DNA of 64,000 nucleotides from Salibacterium aidingense DSM 18341 (GCF_000429685.1 NZ_AUCI01000011.1:62001-126000); one strand, 5' to 3'. Shown: positions 1 through 9,474, counted from the stretch's first letter. Notes: generated by a model from the sequence alone, not told the origin. Program-made: numbers and translations.

Positions 1-48
1 ATAGCTACGCCTTTCTGGGTCCAGACTATAGAATGAGTGCCAAGAAAT

Positions 49-555
49 CTAGTTAGTTTTCTCATAGGTCCCCGAGCTGCTGTCAAAAGAGTCTTCCCAA
101 TCAAAGGAATCGTTTGTTTCATTTTCATAGGTGTCCTCAAACGTTTCTCCAAACTGATCCCATTTTTCTTCAAAGGAAGAGGGATCATGATGTAAGGATG
201 ATTCTGCTTCAGCGCCTGTATCCGAAGCAGGAGCGGAAAAGCGGGTGTCTCCAAACGCCCCAAACTTAGTAAAATCAAGGAATTCTAAATCTGGGAACGG
301 AGACTCCGATTCAAAAGAACGCCACTCTTCATCAAAATCTTCCAGTTTTTCTTCTTCTGTCCGGTTGTCTTCAGCCGCTTTTTCGGCTTCCTGCTGAGCT
401 TCACTCCAGGTCTCTTCCCATTCTTCCTCCGATGTTGTTTCTGTCTCAGGCGGAGTGTCTTTCTCTTTATTCCAGAACAAATCATTAGGAAATGAAAAAG
501 AAGAAAAAGGAGAGAGAAGGCCGGCTCCTAATATAAGCACGGCGAATGACTTCAA
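49..555 (-). CDS. Secreted, highly acidic protein of unknown function
   Basis: A 168-residue protein that begins at a TTG preceded by AGGAGG about 12 bases upstream. The first 20 or so residues form a basic-hydrophobic signal peptide (MKSFAVLILGAGLL, then small residues), so export is likely. The rest is dominated by Glu, Asp, Ser and Trp, with repeated EEW/EEKW/DWED patches and no Cys, which suggests a disordered or cell-wall-associated acidic polypeptide. I recognise no domain. It stands alone, reading away from the terminator at its 5' side. The acidic composition fits an exported protein of a salt-adapted organism, but that is inference. Confidence 0.6.
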   Translation of the reverse strand: MKSFAVLILGAGLLSPFSSFSFPNDLFWNKEKDTPPETETTSEEEWEETWSEAQQEAEKAAEDNRTEEEKLEDFDEEWRSFESESPFPDLEFLDFTKFGAFGDTRFSAPASDTGAEAESSLHHDPSSFEEKWDQFGETFEDTYENETNDSFDWEDSFDSSSGTYEKTN

Positions 556-585
556 GCTGCATCGTCCTCCTGTTCTTACATTGTT

Positions 586-612
586 AAAAAAGCGCCGTCA
601 CGGCGCTTTTTT
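586..612. terminator. Bidirectional rho-independent terminator
   Basis: The stem AGCGCCG/CGGCGCT at 591-607 has a 3-base loop and is flanked by an A-run on the left and a T-run on the right, so it can terminate in both directions. It lies upstream of the secreted-protein gene and downstream of the 28-residue membrane ORF, and so would stop minus-strand transcription coming from the right. Confidence 0.8.
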
Positions 613-678
613 CTTCGCGGATAAGAAAATATACGAGGAAAGGTTTTGCGTTGTTCTTATCCCTATGCAGGCAAGGGA

Positions 679-765
679 TTAATACCCTCTGCGAATATTA
701 AAGAAAGACCAAATCCCTGTTCCAATAGATACTAGAATAGTGAAGATAATAAACCAATGCGGCAT
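679..765 (-). CDS. 28-residue single-pass membrane microprotein
   Basis: A short ORF, ATG to TAA, with AAAGGAGCTT placed five to eight bases before the ATG. The product starts MPHWFIIFTILVSIGTG and ends in a basic FNIRRGY. That is one hydrophobic helix of about 17 residues with a positive C-terminal tail, as in many small Bacillus membrane proteins. The strong ribosome site and the downstream terminator at 586-612 support expression. No family is recognised and the function is unknown. Confidence 0.55.
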   Translation of the reverse strand: MPHWFIIFTILVSIGTGIWSFFNIRRGY

Positions 766-919
766 GAGGGAAGCTCCTTTCTCCTAAGTAATCGGTGAAC
801 TTACACTTACTATCAAGAATAGTATGATTCCGAAAAAAAATCAATGAGCAATAAGCGAACGCTTGGTATTTATTGTGGAGTAAAAAACGGATAGGTATAC
901 AGCCCATCCGTTTTTTTCG

Positions 920-1285
920 TTATGCTTCGTTTTTCAGGGCTTCTCGTTCTTTTTCGGTATACATGCGGGAACGGGTAAGAAATCGTTTGCCTTCTGGTCC
1001 TTCGAGGGAAAACATGCCGCCGCGGCCATCCACCACGTCGATGATCAGCTGGGTATGCTTCCAGTACTCATACTGGTCTTTTGACATATAAAACGGCATG
1101 CCTCCGATATCCCCCAGGTATACGTCACTTTCTCCGACACGGAATTCGCCTTCAGGAAAGCACATCGGCGAACTGCCGTCGCAGCAGCCCCCGGATTGAT
1201 GAAACATCAGCGGGCCGTGTTTTTCTCTCAGCTTTTCAATGAATTCCAGGGCTGATTCTGTTGCTGTCACTTTCTCTACCTTCAT
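920..1285 (-). CDS. DUF779 domain protein next to aldehyde dehydrogenase
   Basis: About 121 residues. The ATG at 1285 is preferred over an in-frame GTG at 1294 because AAAGGGTGGATC sits at the right distance from the ATG and overlaps the GTG. The sequence has the DUF779 signature: HQSGGCCDGSSPMC near the N-terminus, then a GDIGG turn and a DVVDGRGGMFSLE block. DUF779 proteins are commonly encoded beside NAD-dependent aldehyde dehydrogenases, as here (26 bases downstream of the aldehyde dehydrogenase stop, same strand). The clustered Cys residues suggest a redox or metal role. The biochemical function of the family is not established. Confidence 0.85.
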   Translation of the reverse strand: MKVEKVTATESALEFIEKLREKHGPLMFHQSGGCCDGSSPMCFPEGEFRVGESDVYLGDIGGMPFYMSKDQYEYWKHTQLIIDVVDGRGGMFSLEGPEGKRFLTRSRMYTEKEREALKNEA

Positions 1286-1311
1286 GAGATCCACCCTTTC
1301 TGTATCATGAC

Positions 1312-2832
1312 TTAAAAGAAACCGAGGGCGCTGTCTCCATAGCTGACGAGCAGGTTTTTCGTCTGCTGGTAATGATCAAGCATCATTTTATGGTTTTCAC
1401 GGCCGATGCCGGATTTTTTGTAGCCGCCGAATGCCGCGTGTGCCGGGTAGTCATGGTAGCAGTTCGTCCAGACGCGGCCGGCCTGAATTTCACGCCCAAA
1501 GCGGTAGGCTGTGTTAATGTCGCGGGTCCAGACCCCGGCTCCTAAACCATACAATGTATCATTGGCAATCTCCAGCGCTTCTTCGTTTGTTTTAAACGTC
1601 GTTACCGCCAAAACGGGACCGAAAATTTCCTCCTGGAAAATACGCATCTTATTGTTCCCTTTGAAAATCGTCGGTTGTACATAATAGCCGCCGGCCATTT
1701 CTCCATCCAGTTTATTAACTTCCCCTCCGGTAAGAACTTCCGCACCTTCCTGTTTTCCGATATCGAGATAGGAAATGATTTTCTCCATCTGCTCCTGGGA
1801 AGCCTGGGCGCCCATCATCGTCTCCGTATCAAGCGGATGACCGGCCTTGATCGCTTCCACCCGTTTCAGCGCTTTTTCCATAAATTTATCATAGATGGAT
1901 TCATGAATCAGAGCACGGGATGGACATGTGCAGACTTCCCCCTGGTTGAGGGCGAACATAACGAACCCTTCGATCGCTTTATCGAGGAATTTATCATCTT
2001 CCTTCATGACATCGGAAAAGAAAATGTTCGGAGATTTACCGCCAAGCTCGAGCGTCACTGGGATAATATTTTCGGACGCATACTGCATAATCAGCCGTCC
2101 GGTTGTTGTTTCTCCGGTGAACGCGATTTTGGCGATGCGGCTGTTGGACGCCAGCGGCTTTCCAGCTTCAACCCCAAAACCATTCACAATATTCAGCACA
2201 CCTGCCGGAATTAGATCTTTAATCAGATTCAGCAGAACGTGGATGGAAGCCGGCGTCTGTTCCGCCGGTTTCAATACAATGCAGTTCCCGGCTGCCAGGG
2301 CGGGAGCTACTTTCCAGGTGGCCATCAAAATCGGAAAGTTCCACGGAATAATCTGGCCGACCACGCCGAGAGGTTCATGAAAATGATAGGCCACCGTATC
2401 GTCGTTAATTTGGCTGATCGTACCTTCCTGAGCCCGAATTACGCCGGCAAAATAACGGAAATGATCCACTGCCAGTGGAATGTCCGCGTTCAGGCATTCC
2501 CGGACGGCTTTCCCGTTATCCCATGTTTCCGCCACCGCCAGCATTTCGGCATTCTCTTCAATACGATCGGCAATTTTATTTAAAATATTTCCCCGCTCTG
2601 CCGGAGATGTCCTCGCCCACGCATCACGTGCTGCTTCCCCGGCATCCACTGCCGCCTCCACGTCGTCAGCCGTGCCGCGGGCGATCCGGCAGAACACTTC
2701 TCCGGTCACAGGGGAAGCGTTTTCGAAGTATTCTCCTTTTGCCGGAGCCTGGTACTCCCCGCCTATAAAATTGTCATAACGATCCTTGAATTGTACGAAA
2801 CTTCCGGGTGAATTTGGTGCATCATACCGCAT
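1312..2832 (-). CDS. NAD-dependent aldehyde dehydrogenase (acetaldehyde type)
   Basis: About 506 residues from the ATG at 2832, which follows AAAGGGGATATC; an upstream in-frame extension to 2874 has no ribosome site. This is a typical ALDH-superfamily enzyme: IIPWNFP substrate/cofactor segment, FTGETTTG Rossmann turn, catalytic Glu in LELGGKSPN, catalytic Cys in [11 protein letters not shown], and the QEEIFGPVL and PFGG-like C-terminal motifs. It oxidises an aldehyde to its acid with NAD. Pairing with DUF779 points to the ExaC/AcoD-like acetaldehyde dehydrogenase group. It forms an operon with the DUF779 gene and is divergent from the GntR regulator. A cre-like site lies upstream, so glucose repression is plausible. 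Confidence 0.92.
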   Translation of the reverse strand: MRYDAPNSPGSFVQFKDRYDNFIGGEYQAPAKGEYFENASPVTGEVFCRIARGTADDVEAAVDAGEAARDAWARTSPAERGNILNKIADRIEENAEMLAVAETWDNGKAVRECLNADIPLAVDHFRYFAGVIRAQEGTISQINDDTVAYHFHEPLGVVGQIIPWNFPILMATWKVAPALAAGNCIVLKPAEQTPASIHVLLNLIKDLIPAGVLNIVNGFGVEAGKPLASNSRIAKIAFTGETTTGRLIMQYASENIIPVTLELGGKSPNIFFSDVMKEDDKFLDKAIEGFVMFALNQGEVCTCPSRALIHESIYDKFMEKALKRVEAIKAGHPLDTETMMGAQASQEQMEKIISYLDIGKQEGAEVLTGGEVNKLDGEMAGGYYVQPTIFKGNNKMRIFQEEIFGPVLAVTTFKTNEEALEIANDTLYGLGAGVWTRDINTAYRFGREIQAGRVWTNCYHDYPAHAAFGGYKKSGIGRENHKMMLDHYQQTKNLLVSYGDSALGFF

Positions 2833-2938
2833 AATGATATCCCCTTTCGTATTTAGAGATAATGACCTGTCCATAACCTATTCATGACCGTTTTCGAATA
2901 GACGAGAAAAAATTCAGCTCCTTTCCAGCATCCAATTT

Positions 2939-2952
2939 TGCAATCGCTTTCA
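2939..2952. promoter_or_regulatory. cre-like CcpA site
   Basis: TGCAATCGCTTTCA matches the Bacillus catabolite-responsive consensus TGWAANCGNTNWCA at 13 of 14 positions (C for W at position 3). It lies about 107 bases upstream of the aldehyde dehydrogenase start and 154 bases upstream of gntR, and could act on either divergent gene. Confidence 0.55.
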
Positions 2953-3031
2953 AACTATATTTTACCATTTATGCTTCTTGTTTTAAATAAATGAGATAGG
3001 AATAAAACATAAATTTTACATAAATTCTAAT

Positions 3032-3060
3032 TTGACATTCTATTTAATTTGTCTTACAAT
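3032..3060 (+). promoter_or_regulatory. gntR promoter with overlapping FadR-type operator
   Basis: TTGACA (3032-3037), a 17-base spacer and TACAAT (3055-3060) form a near-consensus sigma-A promoter. The 11-mer TTGTCTTACAA at 3049-3059 is a perfect match to TNGTNNNACNA, the palindrome recognised by FadR-subfamily GntR regulators, and it covers the -10 box. Repressor binding would block polymerase, so autoregulation by the adjacent GntR protein is expected. The same arrangement recurs at 6336-6364. Confidence 0.75.
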
Positions 3061-3105
3061 TTAAAAAAACTCATAAAAACTTTACACCGTTATAGAGAGG
3101 TTGCG

Positions 3106-3816
3106 ATGAAAGTGAAAAACGTGAACATTAAAACAATTGATCGAAAAACATTGTCAAAACAAGTGATTGATGAAATTGTTCACTTACTGATGAGTGGGGA
3201 ATTAAAACCCGGGGACCGTCTTCCCTCTGAAGTGGAATTGATGGAAATGTTTGATGTGAGCCGTCCTGTCATGCGTGAAGCGTTGACATCATTAGAAGCA
3301 GTCGGGGTGGTGAATAGAAAAACAAGAAATGGAACATTTTTTTCTGATCAAATTAACAGCAAACCCTTTACGATGATCCTCGCTTTATCTGCAGGGAATA
3401 TTCAATCCATTATTGAAACAAGAATTTCCCTCGAACTTGGGCTGGTCACATTGGCGGCTGAAAAAATATCAGATGATGAATTGGAGCTAATGGAAGAGAA
3501 ACTACAGGAAATGAAGAATACGGAAAATTACCAGTCTATCGATAGAGAGTTTCATGAAATAATTGCCCGTAATGCAAGCAATCCCTTGCTTGAATCCATT
3601 TCTGAACCTTTATTGAATTTATTTGATGAAACATGGTCCCAGATTCCAATCAGTTACAGAAACTCAGATACCACCATTCGTCAGCATGAGGAGATTTTGA
3701 ATGCGCTGAAGCAGAGGGATCCAGTGCAGGCATATACCAGCATGTATCAACATCTCAATTATGTTAGAGAGCGGCTCTATCAAAGCCAGACGGAATCAGA
3801 AACAAAGGAGGAATGA
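3106..3816 (+). CDS. GntR family regulator, FadR/FCD subfamily
   Basis: 236 residues from an ATG preceded by AGAGAGG; a longer reading from a TTG inside the promoter is rejected. The N-terminal winged helix shows the classic GntR pattern (GDRLPSEVELMEMFDVSRPVMREAL, written here only as family landmark segments GDRLPSE and VSRPVMREAL). It is followed by an all-helical FCD ligand domain with REFHEIIA and a metal-ligand-like His near RQHEEIL. It probably senses an aldarate or a breakdown product and represses the catabolic genes downstream. The matching TNGTNNNACNA operators at 3049 and 6353 support this. B. subtilis YcbG occupies the equivalent position in its glucarate locus. Confidence 0.9.
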   Translation: MKVKNVNIKTIDRKTLSKQVIDEIVHLLMSGELKPGDRLPSEVELMEMFDVSRPVMREALTSLEAVGVVNRKTRNGTFFSDQINSKPFTMILALSAGNIQSIIETRISLELGLVTLAAEKISDDELELMEEKLQEMKNTENYQSIDREFHEIIARNASNPLLESISEPLLNLFDETWSQIPISYRNSDTTIRQHEEILNALKQRDPVQAYTSMYQHLNYVRERLYQSQTESETKEE

Positions 3817-3853
3817 TACGGTATTTCTTCAAATAGATTATAAAACTCAATAA

Positions 3854-3867
3854 CGTAAGCGATTTCA
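3854..3867. promoter_or_regulatory. cre-like CcpA site upstream of gudD
   Basis: CGTAAGCGATTTCA matches TGWAANCGNTNWCA at 13 of 14 positions (C for T at position 1). It lies 37 bases before the glucarate dehydratase start, in the gntR-gudD gap, where CcpA binding would act as a roadblock on the operon. Confidence 0.55.
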
Positions 3868-3903
3868 AAAAGCAGATATTATTCGAAATAAGGTGGTGGA
3901 ACA

Positions 3904-5235
3904 ATGGCTGATAAAACGCCAGTAGTAAGCAAGATGGAGGTCATTCCAGTTGCAGGAACCGATAGCATGCTGCTTAATCTAAGCGGTGCACACGGTCCAT
4001 TTTTCACAAGAAATATTGTTCTTTTAACGGACAGTTCGGGTCGTACGGGGGCCGGAGAAGTTCCTGGAGGAAAGCAGATTAGCGAAACATTGGAAGAAGC
4101 TGAAAGCTGGATCGTCGGAAAATCCATTGCCGAATATAACAATTTGGTTAATTTGGTATACCGTCAGTTTGTAGATAAAGATAATGCCGGGCGCGGGGAA
4201 CAGACCTTTGATTTACGGATCGCAGTTCATGCGGTGACAGCATTGGAGGCTGCGTTGCTTGATTTAATGGGAAAATACCTGAATGTTCCGGCCGCGGCAT
4301 TACTCGGAGACGGACAGCAGCGAAAAGAAGTGGAAGTACTTGGGTACCTATTTTATATAGGGGATCGGAATAAAACAGACCTCCCTTATAAAAGCGGAGA
4401 AGAAGAAACAGAGGACTGGTTTCGTCTCAGGCATGAAGAAGCGCTCACTCCAGATAAAATAGTACATTTGGCGGAAGCCGCCTATAAGCGTTATGGTTTT
4501 AAAGATTTCAAGTTAAAAGGCGGCGTATTAAGTGGAGAAGAAGAAATAGAGGCTGTCACCGCGTTGGCAGAAAGATTTCCGGAAGCAAGAATTACTCTTG
4601 ATCCGAATGGAGGATGGACCTTGGAGGAAGCTGTACGTTTATGCCGTGACAAACATGACGTCCTGGCTTATGCAGAGGATCCATGTGGGGGAGAAAAAGG
4701 GTTTTCCGCCCGGGAAATAATGTCTGAGTTTCGGCAGGCAACAGGACTTCCGACCGCTACCAATATGATAGCAACGGACTGGCGTCAGATGAATCATGCC
4801 ATGAAGCTTCAATCGGTAGATATCCCGCTGGCAGACCCTCATTTTTGGACGATGAGAGGGTCGGTAAGAGTTGCCCAGCTTTGCCATGAATGGGGATTAA
4901 CCTGGGGGTCGCATTCCAATAACCACTTCGATATATCTCTGGCTATGTTTACCCATGTTGCAGCTGCGGCGCCGGGTAAAATTACAGCTATCGATACGCA
5001 TTGGATTTGGCAAGATGGACAGAGGTTAACAAAGGAACCGTTTGACATTGAAGATGGGAAGATAAGTGTCCCTGATAAACCCGGGCTGGGGATCGACATA
5101 GACAGAGAAAAAATAGAAGAGGCTCATACCCTGTACAAGGACCAGAAGCTTGGAATCCGGGATGATTCAAAAGCTATGCAGTATTTAATTCCAGGCTGGA
5201 CGTTTGATAGTAAAACGCCTTGTCTTGTGCGGTAG
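3904..5235 (+). CDS. gudD: Glucarate dehydratase
   Basis: 443 residues from an ATG with AAGGTGG upstream. It is an enolase-superfamily enzyme that dehydrates D-glucarate (and usually L-idarate) to 5-dehydro-4-deoxy-D-glucarate in the cytosol. Visible landmarks are GAGEVPGG near residue 50, the KLKGG segment carrying the catalytic Lys pair, the metal-binding LDPNGGW, EDPCGGE and ATNM stretches, and the [14 protein letters not shown] segment with the catalytic His. Length matches the family (about 440-455). It follows gntR by 87 bases with a cre-like site in between, and the next genes supply the later pathway steps. Confidence 0.94.
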   Translation: MADKTPVVSKMEVIPVAGTDSMLLNLSGAHGPFFTRNIVLLTDSSGRTGAGEVPGGKQISETLEEAESWIVGKSIAEYNNLVNLVYRQFVDKDNAGRGEQTFDLRIAVHAVTALEAALLDLMGKYLNVPAAALLGDGQQRKEVEVLGYLFYIGDRNKTDLPYKSGEEETEDWFRLRHEEALTPDKIVHLAEAAYKRYGFKDFKLKGGVLSGEEEIEAVTALAERFPEARITLDPNGGWTLEEAVRLCRDKHDVLAYAEDPCGGEKGFSAREIMSEFRQATGLPTATNMIATDWRQMNHAMKLQSVDIPLADPHFWTMRGSVRVAQLCHEWGLTWGSHSNNHFDISLAMFTHVAAAAPGKITAIDTHWIWQDGQRLTKEPFDIEDGKISVPDKPGLGIDIDREKIEEAHTLYKDQKLGIRDDSKAMQYLIPGWTFDSKTPCLVR

Positions 5236-5252
5236 GCAGTTTTTACATCATT

Positions 5253-5273
5253 ATTGATATATCAGATATCAAT
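5253..5273. repeat. Perfect inverted repeat between gudD and the hydroxyacid dehydrogenase
   Basis: Arms ATTGATAT and ATATCAAT (8 bp each) flank the 5-base loop ATCAG. No T-run follows. It could be an operator or an mRNA processing hairpin in the intercistronic gap. No family assignment is possible from sequence alone. Confidence 0.45.
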
Positions 5274-5297
5274 TATCAAAAAAGGAAGGGGAGTTAG

Positions 5298-6251
5298 ATG
5301 GGATTTAGCGTAGCCATTCCACAACCAGTTGCAGAGAAAGGGATTCAACGGTTGAAAGAGGCGGGTGCTGAAGTAATTATTCCCGATGCCGTCTCAGAGG
5401 AGTTGTCTGTATCAACCATAAGAAATTGCGATGCAGTTCTTATTCGAACCATGGAGTTATCTTCGCAAATAATAGAACAAGCTCCCCGCTTGAAGATTAT
5501 TGCAAGACACGGGGTCGGACTGGACAACATTGATGTCAATACCGCATTAAAAAAGGGGGTGTATGTTACGAATGTTCCCCGTGCCAATATCAATGCAGTG
5601 GCAGAACACGTGATGGGAATGATGATAGCCGGTGCCAGGCAGTTTATTCAAGCCGATCAGGGACTGCGGAAGGGCCATTTCAGCATACGAAATCAAATTC
5701 TTGGAATAGAGCTGAAGGGAAAAACCTTGGGAATTGTAGGATTTGGTAATATAGGACATTTAATTGCCGAAAAAGCGTATTATGGCCTTGGTATGAAGGT
5801 CAACGTTTATGATCCATATTTGGATGCCAGGAACATCCCGGCCTTTGTCCATAAAACGGAGGATCAACGCGAGATTTTTAAAAACGCTGATATTGTTACG
5901 CTCCACGTGCCATATCTTTCTTCTACTCATCATTTGGTGAATGAGAACGCATTTTCCATGATGAAGGACTCAGCGATATTACTGAATGCAGCCAGGGGAG
6001 AAATCGTGAAAGAGAAAGCGCTGATACAAGCCTTGAAAGAAAAAGAAATCCGTGGGGCCTGTCTGGACGTATTTGAAAAGGAACCTCCAGGTAAGGATCA
6101 TCCATTGTGGGAATTAGATAATGTGTTTGTCACTCCGCACATGGCAGCGTTGACCGAAGAGGCGATGGAGAATATGGCCGTAACATGCGCAGATGCCATT
6201 ATAAATGTCATGAATGGAGAAGAACCAGAGAATGTAGTAAAGAATGGGTAA
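5298..6251 (+). CDS. D-2-hydroxyacid dehydrogenase (phosphoglycerate dehydrogenase-like)
   Basis: 317 residues, ATG after GGAAGGGG. It has the two-domain NAD-dependent D-isomer-specific 2-hydroxyacid dehydrogenase fold. The Rossmann glycine motif is GIVGFGNIG. The catalytic trio is visible as Arg in AARGEIV, Glu in VFEKEPP and His in TPHMAAL. The C-terminal ACT domain of true SerA is absent, so serine synthesis is unlikely. Its place between glucarate dehydratase and the keto-deoxyglucarate dehydratase suggests it reduces or oxidises a hydroxyacid that enters or leaves the aldarate pathway. The exact substrate cannot be read from sequence. Confidence 0.88.
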   Translation: MGFSVAIPQPVAEKGIQRLKEAGAEVIIPDAVSEELSVSTIRNCDAVLIRTMELSSQIIEQAPRLKIIARHGVGLDNIDVNTALKKGVYVTNVPRANINAVAEHVMGMMIAGARQFIQADQGLRKGHFSIRNQILGIELKGKTLGIVGFGNIGHLIAEKAYYGLGMKVNVYDPYLDARNIPAFVHKTEDQREIFKNADIVTLHVPYLSSTHHLVNENAFSMMKDSAILLNAARGEIVKEKALIQALKEKEIRGACLDVFEKEPPGKDHPLWELDNVFVTPHMAALTEEAMENMAVTCADAIINVMNGEEPENVVKNG

Positions 6252-6335
6252 TAACTCCACCAATGAAATGAAAAAATCGGTCTCTTTAAATACATGGTAA
6301 AAACGATATAATTTTAAAAATCTTAACATTTTTAA

Positions 6336-6364
6336 TTGACCTAATTTTTAATTTGTCTTACAAT
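6336..6364 (+). promoter_or_regulatory. Second promoter with the same overlapping GntR operator
   Basis: TTGACC (6336-6341), a 17-base spacer and TACAAT (6359-6364) form a sigma-A promoter. TTGTCTTACAA at 6353-6363 is identical to the 11-mer in the gntR promoter and is placed identically relative to the -10 box. It drives kdgD and the genes after it and should be controlled by the same GntR protein. Confidence 0.75.
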
Positions 6365-6427
6365 TAAAATTAATTACAATAAAACAAATTAATTGATGAT
6401 ACTACATGATAAATGGAGGAGGAAAAA

Positions 6428-7363
6428 ATGAGTCAGGATGGGAGCAGATCTTTTCCAAAAGGAATATTGGGTTTTCCTGTAACTCCTTTTAAGGAAAGCG
6501 GGGAAGTCGATCAAAATGCGTTGGAACAAAATATTGATTTTTTAGTAAAAGAAGACGTATCAGCTCTGTTTATAGGTTGTGGGTCAGGAGAATTCCAGTC
6601 TTTAGGGGAAAAGGAATACCGGCAGTTAATAGAAGCAGCAGTGCATGGATCCAAAAATAAAGTTCCTGTTTATACAGGCGTTGGGGGAAATATCAAGGAA
6701 GCAGTAAAACAGGCAGAAGTCTCAGAGGAGCTTGGCGCGGACGGATATTTAATGCTGCCGCCCTATTTGATCCAGGGAGAACAGGAGGGTCTTTATCACT
6801 ATTTTGAAACCGTTATCAGCAGTACGGAATTAAATGCTGTTGTTTATCAGAGAAATAATGCGGTATTGGATGTAGACACAGTAGAACGCTTAACAGCATT
6901 TCCGCAGCTTATCGGCATGAAAGATGGGCTGGGCAATATGGAGCTGAATGTCGAAATCACCCAGACGCTTGGCAGCAGGCTGGAATGGATGAACGGCATG
7001 CCGTTTGCGGAAGTCACGATGCCGGCCTACTACAAATTGGGATTCGAGACGTATTCTTCTGCTATTTCCAATTACATTCCTCATATTTCCCGGATATTTT
7101 TTGAGGCATTAAAGAAAGAACAGCACGACAAGGTTCAGCAGTTGTATCAAGACGTGATTCTGCCGATCAATCATATTCGCAAAAAACGAAAGGGATATGC
7201 CGTATCTTTAATCAAGGCGGGGATGGAAATCATGGGAATGCCGGTGGGCCAAGCGGTACGACCGCCTTTGGTACCGGTGGAAAAAGAACACTATACGGAA
7301 TTGGAAAACGTATTGAAAACAGCAATGGAGAAATATCCACTTAAAAATAAACAGGAGGGTTAG
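6428..7363 (+). CDS. kdgD: 5-dehydro-4-deoxyglucarate dehydratase
   Basis: 311 residues from the ATG at 6428, which follows GGAGGAGG; the upstream in-frame ATG lies inside the ribosome site. It is a DapA-family (beta/alpha)8 class I lyase-like enzyme. The Schiff-base Lys is in IGMKDG and the general-acid Tyr in VVYQRNN; the [10 protein letters not shown] segment near residue 50 is typical of the KDG dehydratase branch. It dehydrates and decarboxylates 5-dehydro-4-deoxyglucarate to 2,5-dioxovalerate. The following gene starts only 2 bases after its stop and encodes the next step, as in B. subtilis ycbC-ycbD. Confidence 0.92.
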   Translation: MSQDGSRSFPKGILGFPVTPFKESGEVDQNALEQNIDFLVKEDVSALFIGCGSGEFQSLGEKEYRQLIEAAVHGSKNKVPVYTGVGGNIKEAVKQAEVSEELGADGYLMLPPYLIQGEQEGLYHYFETVISSTELNAVVYQRNNAVLDVDTVERLTAFPQLIGMKDGLGNMELNVEITQTLGSRLEWMNGMPFAEVTMPAYYKLGFETYSSAISNYIPHISRIFFEALKKEQHDKVQQLYQDVILPINHIRKKRKGYAVSLIKAGMEIMGMPVGQAVRPPLVPVEKEHYTELENVLKTAMEKYPLKNKQEG

Positions 7364-7364
7364 C

Positions 7365-8819
7365 GTGGGAGTTACTGTACAAAAGCAGGAATACTTAAAT
7401 TTAATCAAAGGAAAATGGATGCCGGCGGCTTCAGGGGATCAGCGGTCGAGCATCAATCCAGCGGCCCCGGAGGAAGTCGTCGGCTATTATCAATATTCCA
7501 CAGAGGAGGATTTGAATAAGGCGGTGGAAGCGGCGCAGGAAGCTTCAACAGAATGGAGAAAAAAGGCAGCTCCGGAAAGAGGAAGTTACTTATATAAAGC
7601 AGCGAATATTCTGGAATCCAATGTCGAAGAAATAGCAGAGACCATGACGAGAGAGATGGGAAAAACATTTCCGGAAGCAAAAGGAGAAACCATGCGCGGT
7701 GCGGCTATTTTGAGATACTATGCTGGAGAAGGCATGCGCAAGACTGGTGATGTGATTCCGTCTACGGATCAAGAGGCGCTCATGTTTACAAAACGGGATC
7801 CGCTTGGGGTTGTAGGAGTCATCACCCCCTGGAATTTCCCTGTTGCCATTCCTGTATGGAAAATGGCCCCTGCCCTCGTGTATGGGAATACCGTGGTTTT
7901 CAAACCGGCACAGGAAGCGGCAGTAACGGCGGCAAAAATTGTAGAATGCCTGGCACAGGCAGGACTGCCTGAAGGTGTTATTAATTTTGTCACAGGCTCA
8001 GGATCGACAATAGGACAAGGCCTGGTGGATCATTCCAAAGTAAATGGCATTACCTTCACCGGATCGGAACAGGTTGGCCGGGACATTGGGCAGCGGGCGC
8101 TGGCAAGAGGAGCAAAATACCAGCTCGAAATGGGAGGTAAAAATCCAGTCATTGTGGCTGACGACGCAGATATTGATTTAGCCGTGGATGCTGTCATCAG
8201 CGGGGGACTGAAATCCACAGGACAAAAATGTACAGCCACCAGCCGGGTCATCGTGCAAAGAGGAGTTTATGAAGAATTCAGCCAAAAACTGCTCCAAAAA
8301 GTAAAAGGTATTAAAGTGGGGGACGGGCAGCACGAAAACAGCTGGATGGGACCGTGTGCGAGTGAAAATCAGTTTCATAGCGTATCCGGATATATTGAAA
8401 AAGGCAAAGAAGAAGGAGCAACACTTCTTACCGGAGGGGAAACGTTTCCGGAAGAAAAAGGGTACTATATTACCCCGGCGGTGTTTGACGATGTGACCAG
8501 GGACATGACGATTGCCAGGGAGGAAATCTTTGGACCGGTCCTGGCTTTAATGAAAGTCGACACCCTGGAGGAAGCATTTGAAACAGCCAACGACGTAGAG
8601 TATGGGTTGAGCGCTTCGCTGTTCACCACCAATATTCAAAAATCTCTAGCTTTTATCGATGAAATTGAAGCCGGTCTGGTAAGAGTGAATGCAGAAAGTG
8701 CCGGCGTTGAACTGCAGGCTCCGTTTGGCGGCATGAAACGGTCAAGCTCTCATTCAAGAGAACAAGGAGAAGCAGCGATTGAATTTTTTACATCTATCAA
8801 GACAGTACTAGTGAAATAA
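7365..8819 (+). CDS. gucD: 2,5-dioxovalerate (2-oxoglutarate semialdehyde) dehydrogenase
   Basis: 484 residues from a GTG with GGAGGG seven bases upstream. ALDH superfamily: [15 protein letters not shown], catalytic Glu in LEMGGKNP, catalytic Cys in [11 protein letters not shown], and EEIFGPVL. It oxidises 2,5-dioxovalerate to 2-oxoglutarate with NAD(P), which ends the glucarate/galactarate route at the TCA cycle. Substrate is assigned from near-overlap with kdgD and resemblance to B. subtilis YcbD/GucD. Other ALDH substrates cannot be ruled out from motifs alone. Confidence 0.9.
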   Translation: MGVTVQKQEYLNLIKGKWMPAASGDQRSSINPAAPEEVVGYYQYSTEEDLNKAVEAAQEASTEWRKKAAPERGSYLYKAANILESNVEEIAETMTREMGKTFPEAKGETMRGAAILRYYAGEGMRKTGDVIPSTDQEALMFTKRDPLGVVGVITPWNFPVAIPVWKMAPALVYGNTVVFKPAQEAAVTAAKIVECLAQAGLPEGVINFVTGSGSTIGQGLVDHSKVNGITFTGSEQVGRDIGQRALARGAKYQLEMGGKNPVIVADDADIDLAVDAVISGGLKSTGQKCTATSRVIVQRGVYEEFSQKLLQKVKGIKVGDGQHENSWMGPCASENQFHSVSGYIEKGKEEGATLLTGGETFPEEKGYYITPAVFDDVTRDMTIAREEIFGPVLALMKVDTLEEAFETANDVEYGLSASLFTTNIQKSLAFIDEIEAGLVRVNAESAGVELQAPFGGMKRSSSHSREQGEAAIEFFTSIKTVLVK

Positions 8820-8824
8820 GAAAT

Positions 8825-8862
8825 CGCTGTCCTGAAAGGAACACACCCCTATCAGGGCAGCG
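8825..8862 (+). terminator. Intercistronic hairpin between gucD and tctB
   Basis: CGCTGTCCTGA and TCAGGGCAGCG form an 11-bp stem with one G-U pair around a 16-base loop. It lacks an immediate T-run (the first T-rich stretch is 10 bases later), so it may be a weak terminator or an RNA-stability element that separates the enzymes from the transporter genes. Confidence 0.5.
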
Positions 8863-8884
8863 GAAATGAATTTTTACTTAAAAA

Positions 8885-8898
8885 AGTAAGCGCTTGCA
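8885..8898. promoter_or_regulatory. cre-like site upstream of the transporter genes
   Basis: AGTAAGCGCTTGCA contains the AAGCGCTT core and matches the cre consensus at 12 of 14 positions. It lies 31 bases before tctB and after the hairpin at 8825-8862. A separate CcpA control point for the transporter is plausible, but the match is imperfect. Confidence 0.4.
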
Positions 8899-8928
8899 AA
8901 AAAACGCGTGGAAAGGGGTTCTCGCTTT

Positions 8929-9462
8929 ATGCCTGGGCTGTTAAAAATAAAAGATTTAATTGCTGCGGTCTTATTACTGATACTTTCCATTGCGATGTAT
9001 CTCATGACCTTTAATTTTGAAAGATTGACCGTGTCCCAGATTGGGCCGGATTTTGCCCCCAGACTGACAGCGGGCGGAATTTTTGTTTTAAGTCTTGTTC
9101 TTCTTTTCCAGACTCTGCTGGACTGGAAAAGAGCGAAAAAAGAGAACAGCGGGAAGGTTACAGAGGGCCACGCCGAGCAGGAACAGGCCGAAGTCGTTGA
9201 AGAAGATACTCCAAAGGTTGAAAGATACCGGAATGTTGCCTTAACAACCGGACTTATTCTTCTTTACATTTATCTGATGCCTAAACTCGGTTTCCTTATA
9301 ACCACAACGGTTTATCTATTTGTCCAGTTTTGTTTATTAGGACAGAAAAAAACCTGGAATTTTCTGCTGTTCACCTTTTTATCTGTGACCACAGCAGTTG
9401 TGGTGTATTACGTGTTTCGGTTTGGATTTGAATTAAGGCTTCCAGATGGAATCTTAGGATAA
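8929..9462 (+). CDS. tctB: Tripartite tricarboxylate transporter, small membrane subunit TctB
   Basis: 177 residues from the ATG at 8929, preceded by GAAAGGGG. Four to five hydrophobic segments are visible (near residues 8-25, 38-58, 100-115, 118-140 and 145-165). A charged Glu/Lys-rich loop in the middle is typical of TctB. It is the small integral membrane component of a TTT-family solute transporter. The tctB-tctA-tctC order with 6-12 base gaps is canonical. Location in the aldarate cluster suggests import of a sugar diacid rather than citrate. Confidence 0.88.
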   Translation: MPGLLKIKDLIAAVLLLILSIAMYLMTFNFERLTVSQIGPDFAPRLTAGGIFVLSLVLLFQTLLDWKRAKKENSGKVTEGHAEQEQAEVVEEDTPKVERYRNVALTTGLILLYIYLMPKLGFLITTTVYLFVQFCLLGQKKTWNFLLFTFLSVTTAVVVYYVFRFGFELRLPDGILG

Positions 9463-9474
9463 GGAGGTGTGGAT

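Noticed and set aside
1675-2779. Several long plus-strand ORFs opposite the aldehyde dehydrogenase
   Set aside because: They are antisense frames of a GC-rich, strongly conserved enzyme gene; none has a ribosome site or family motif.
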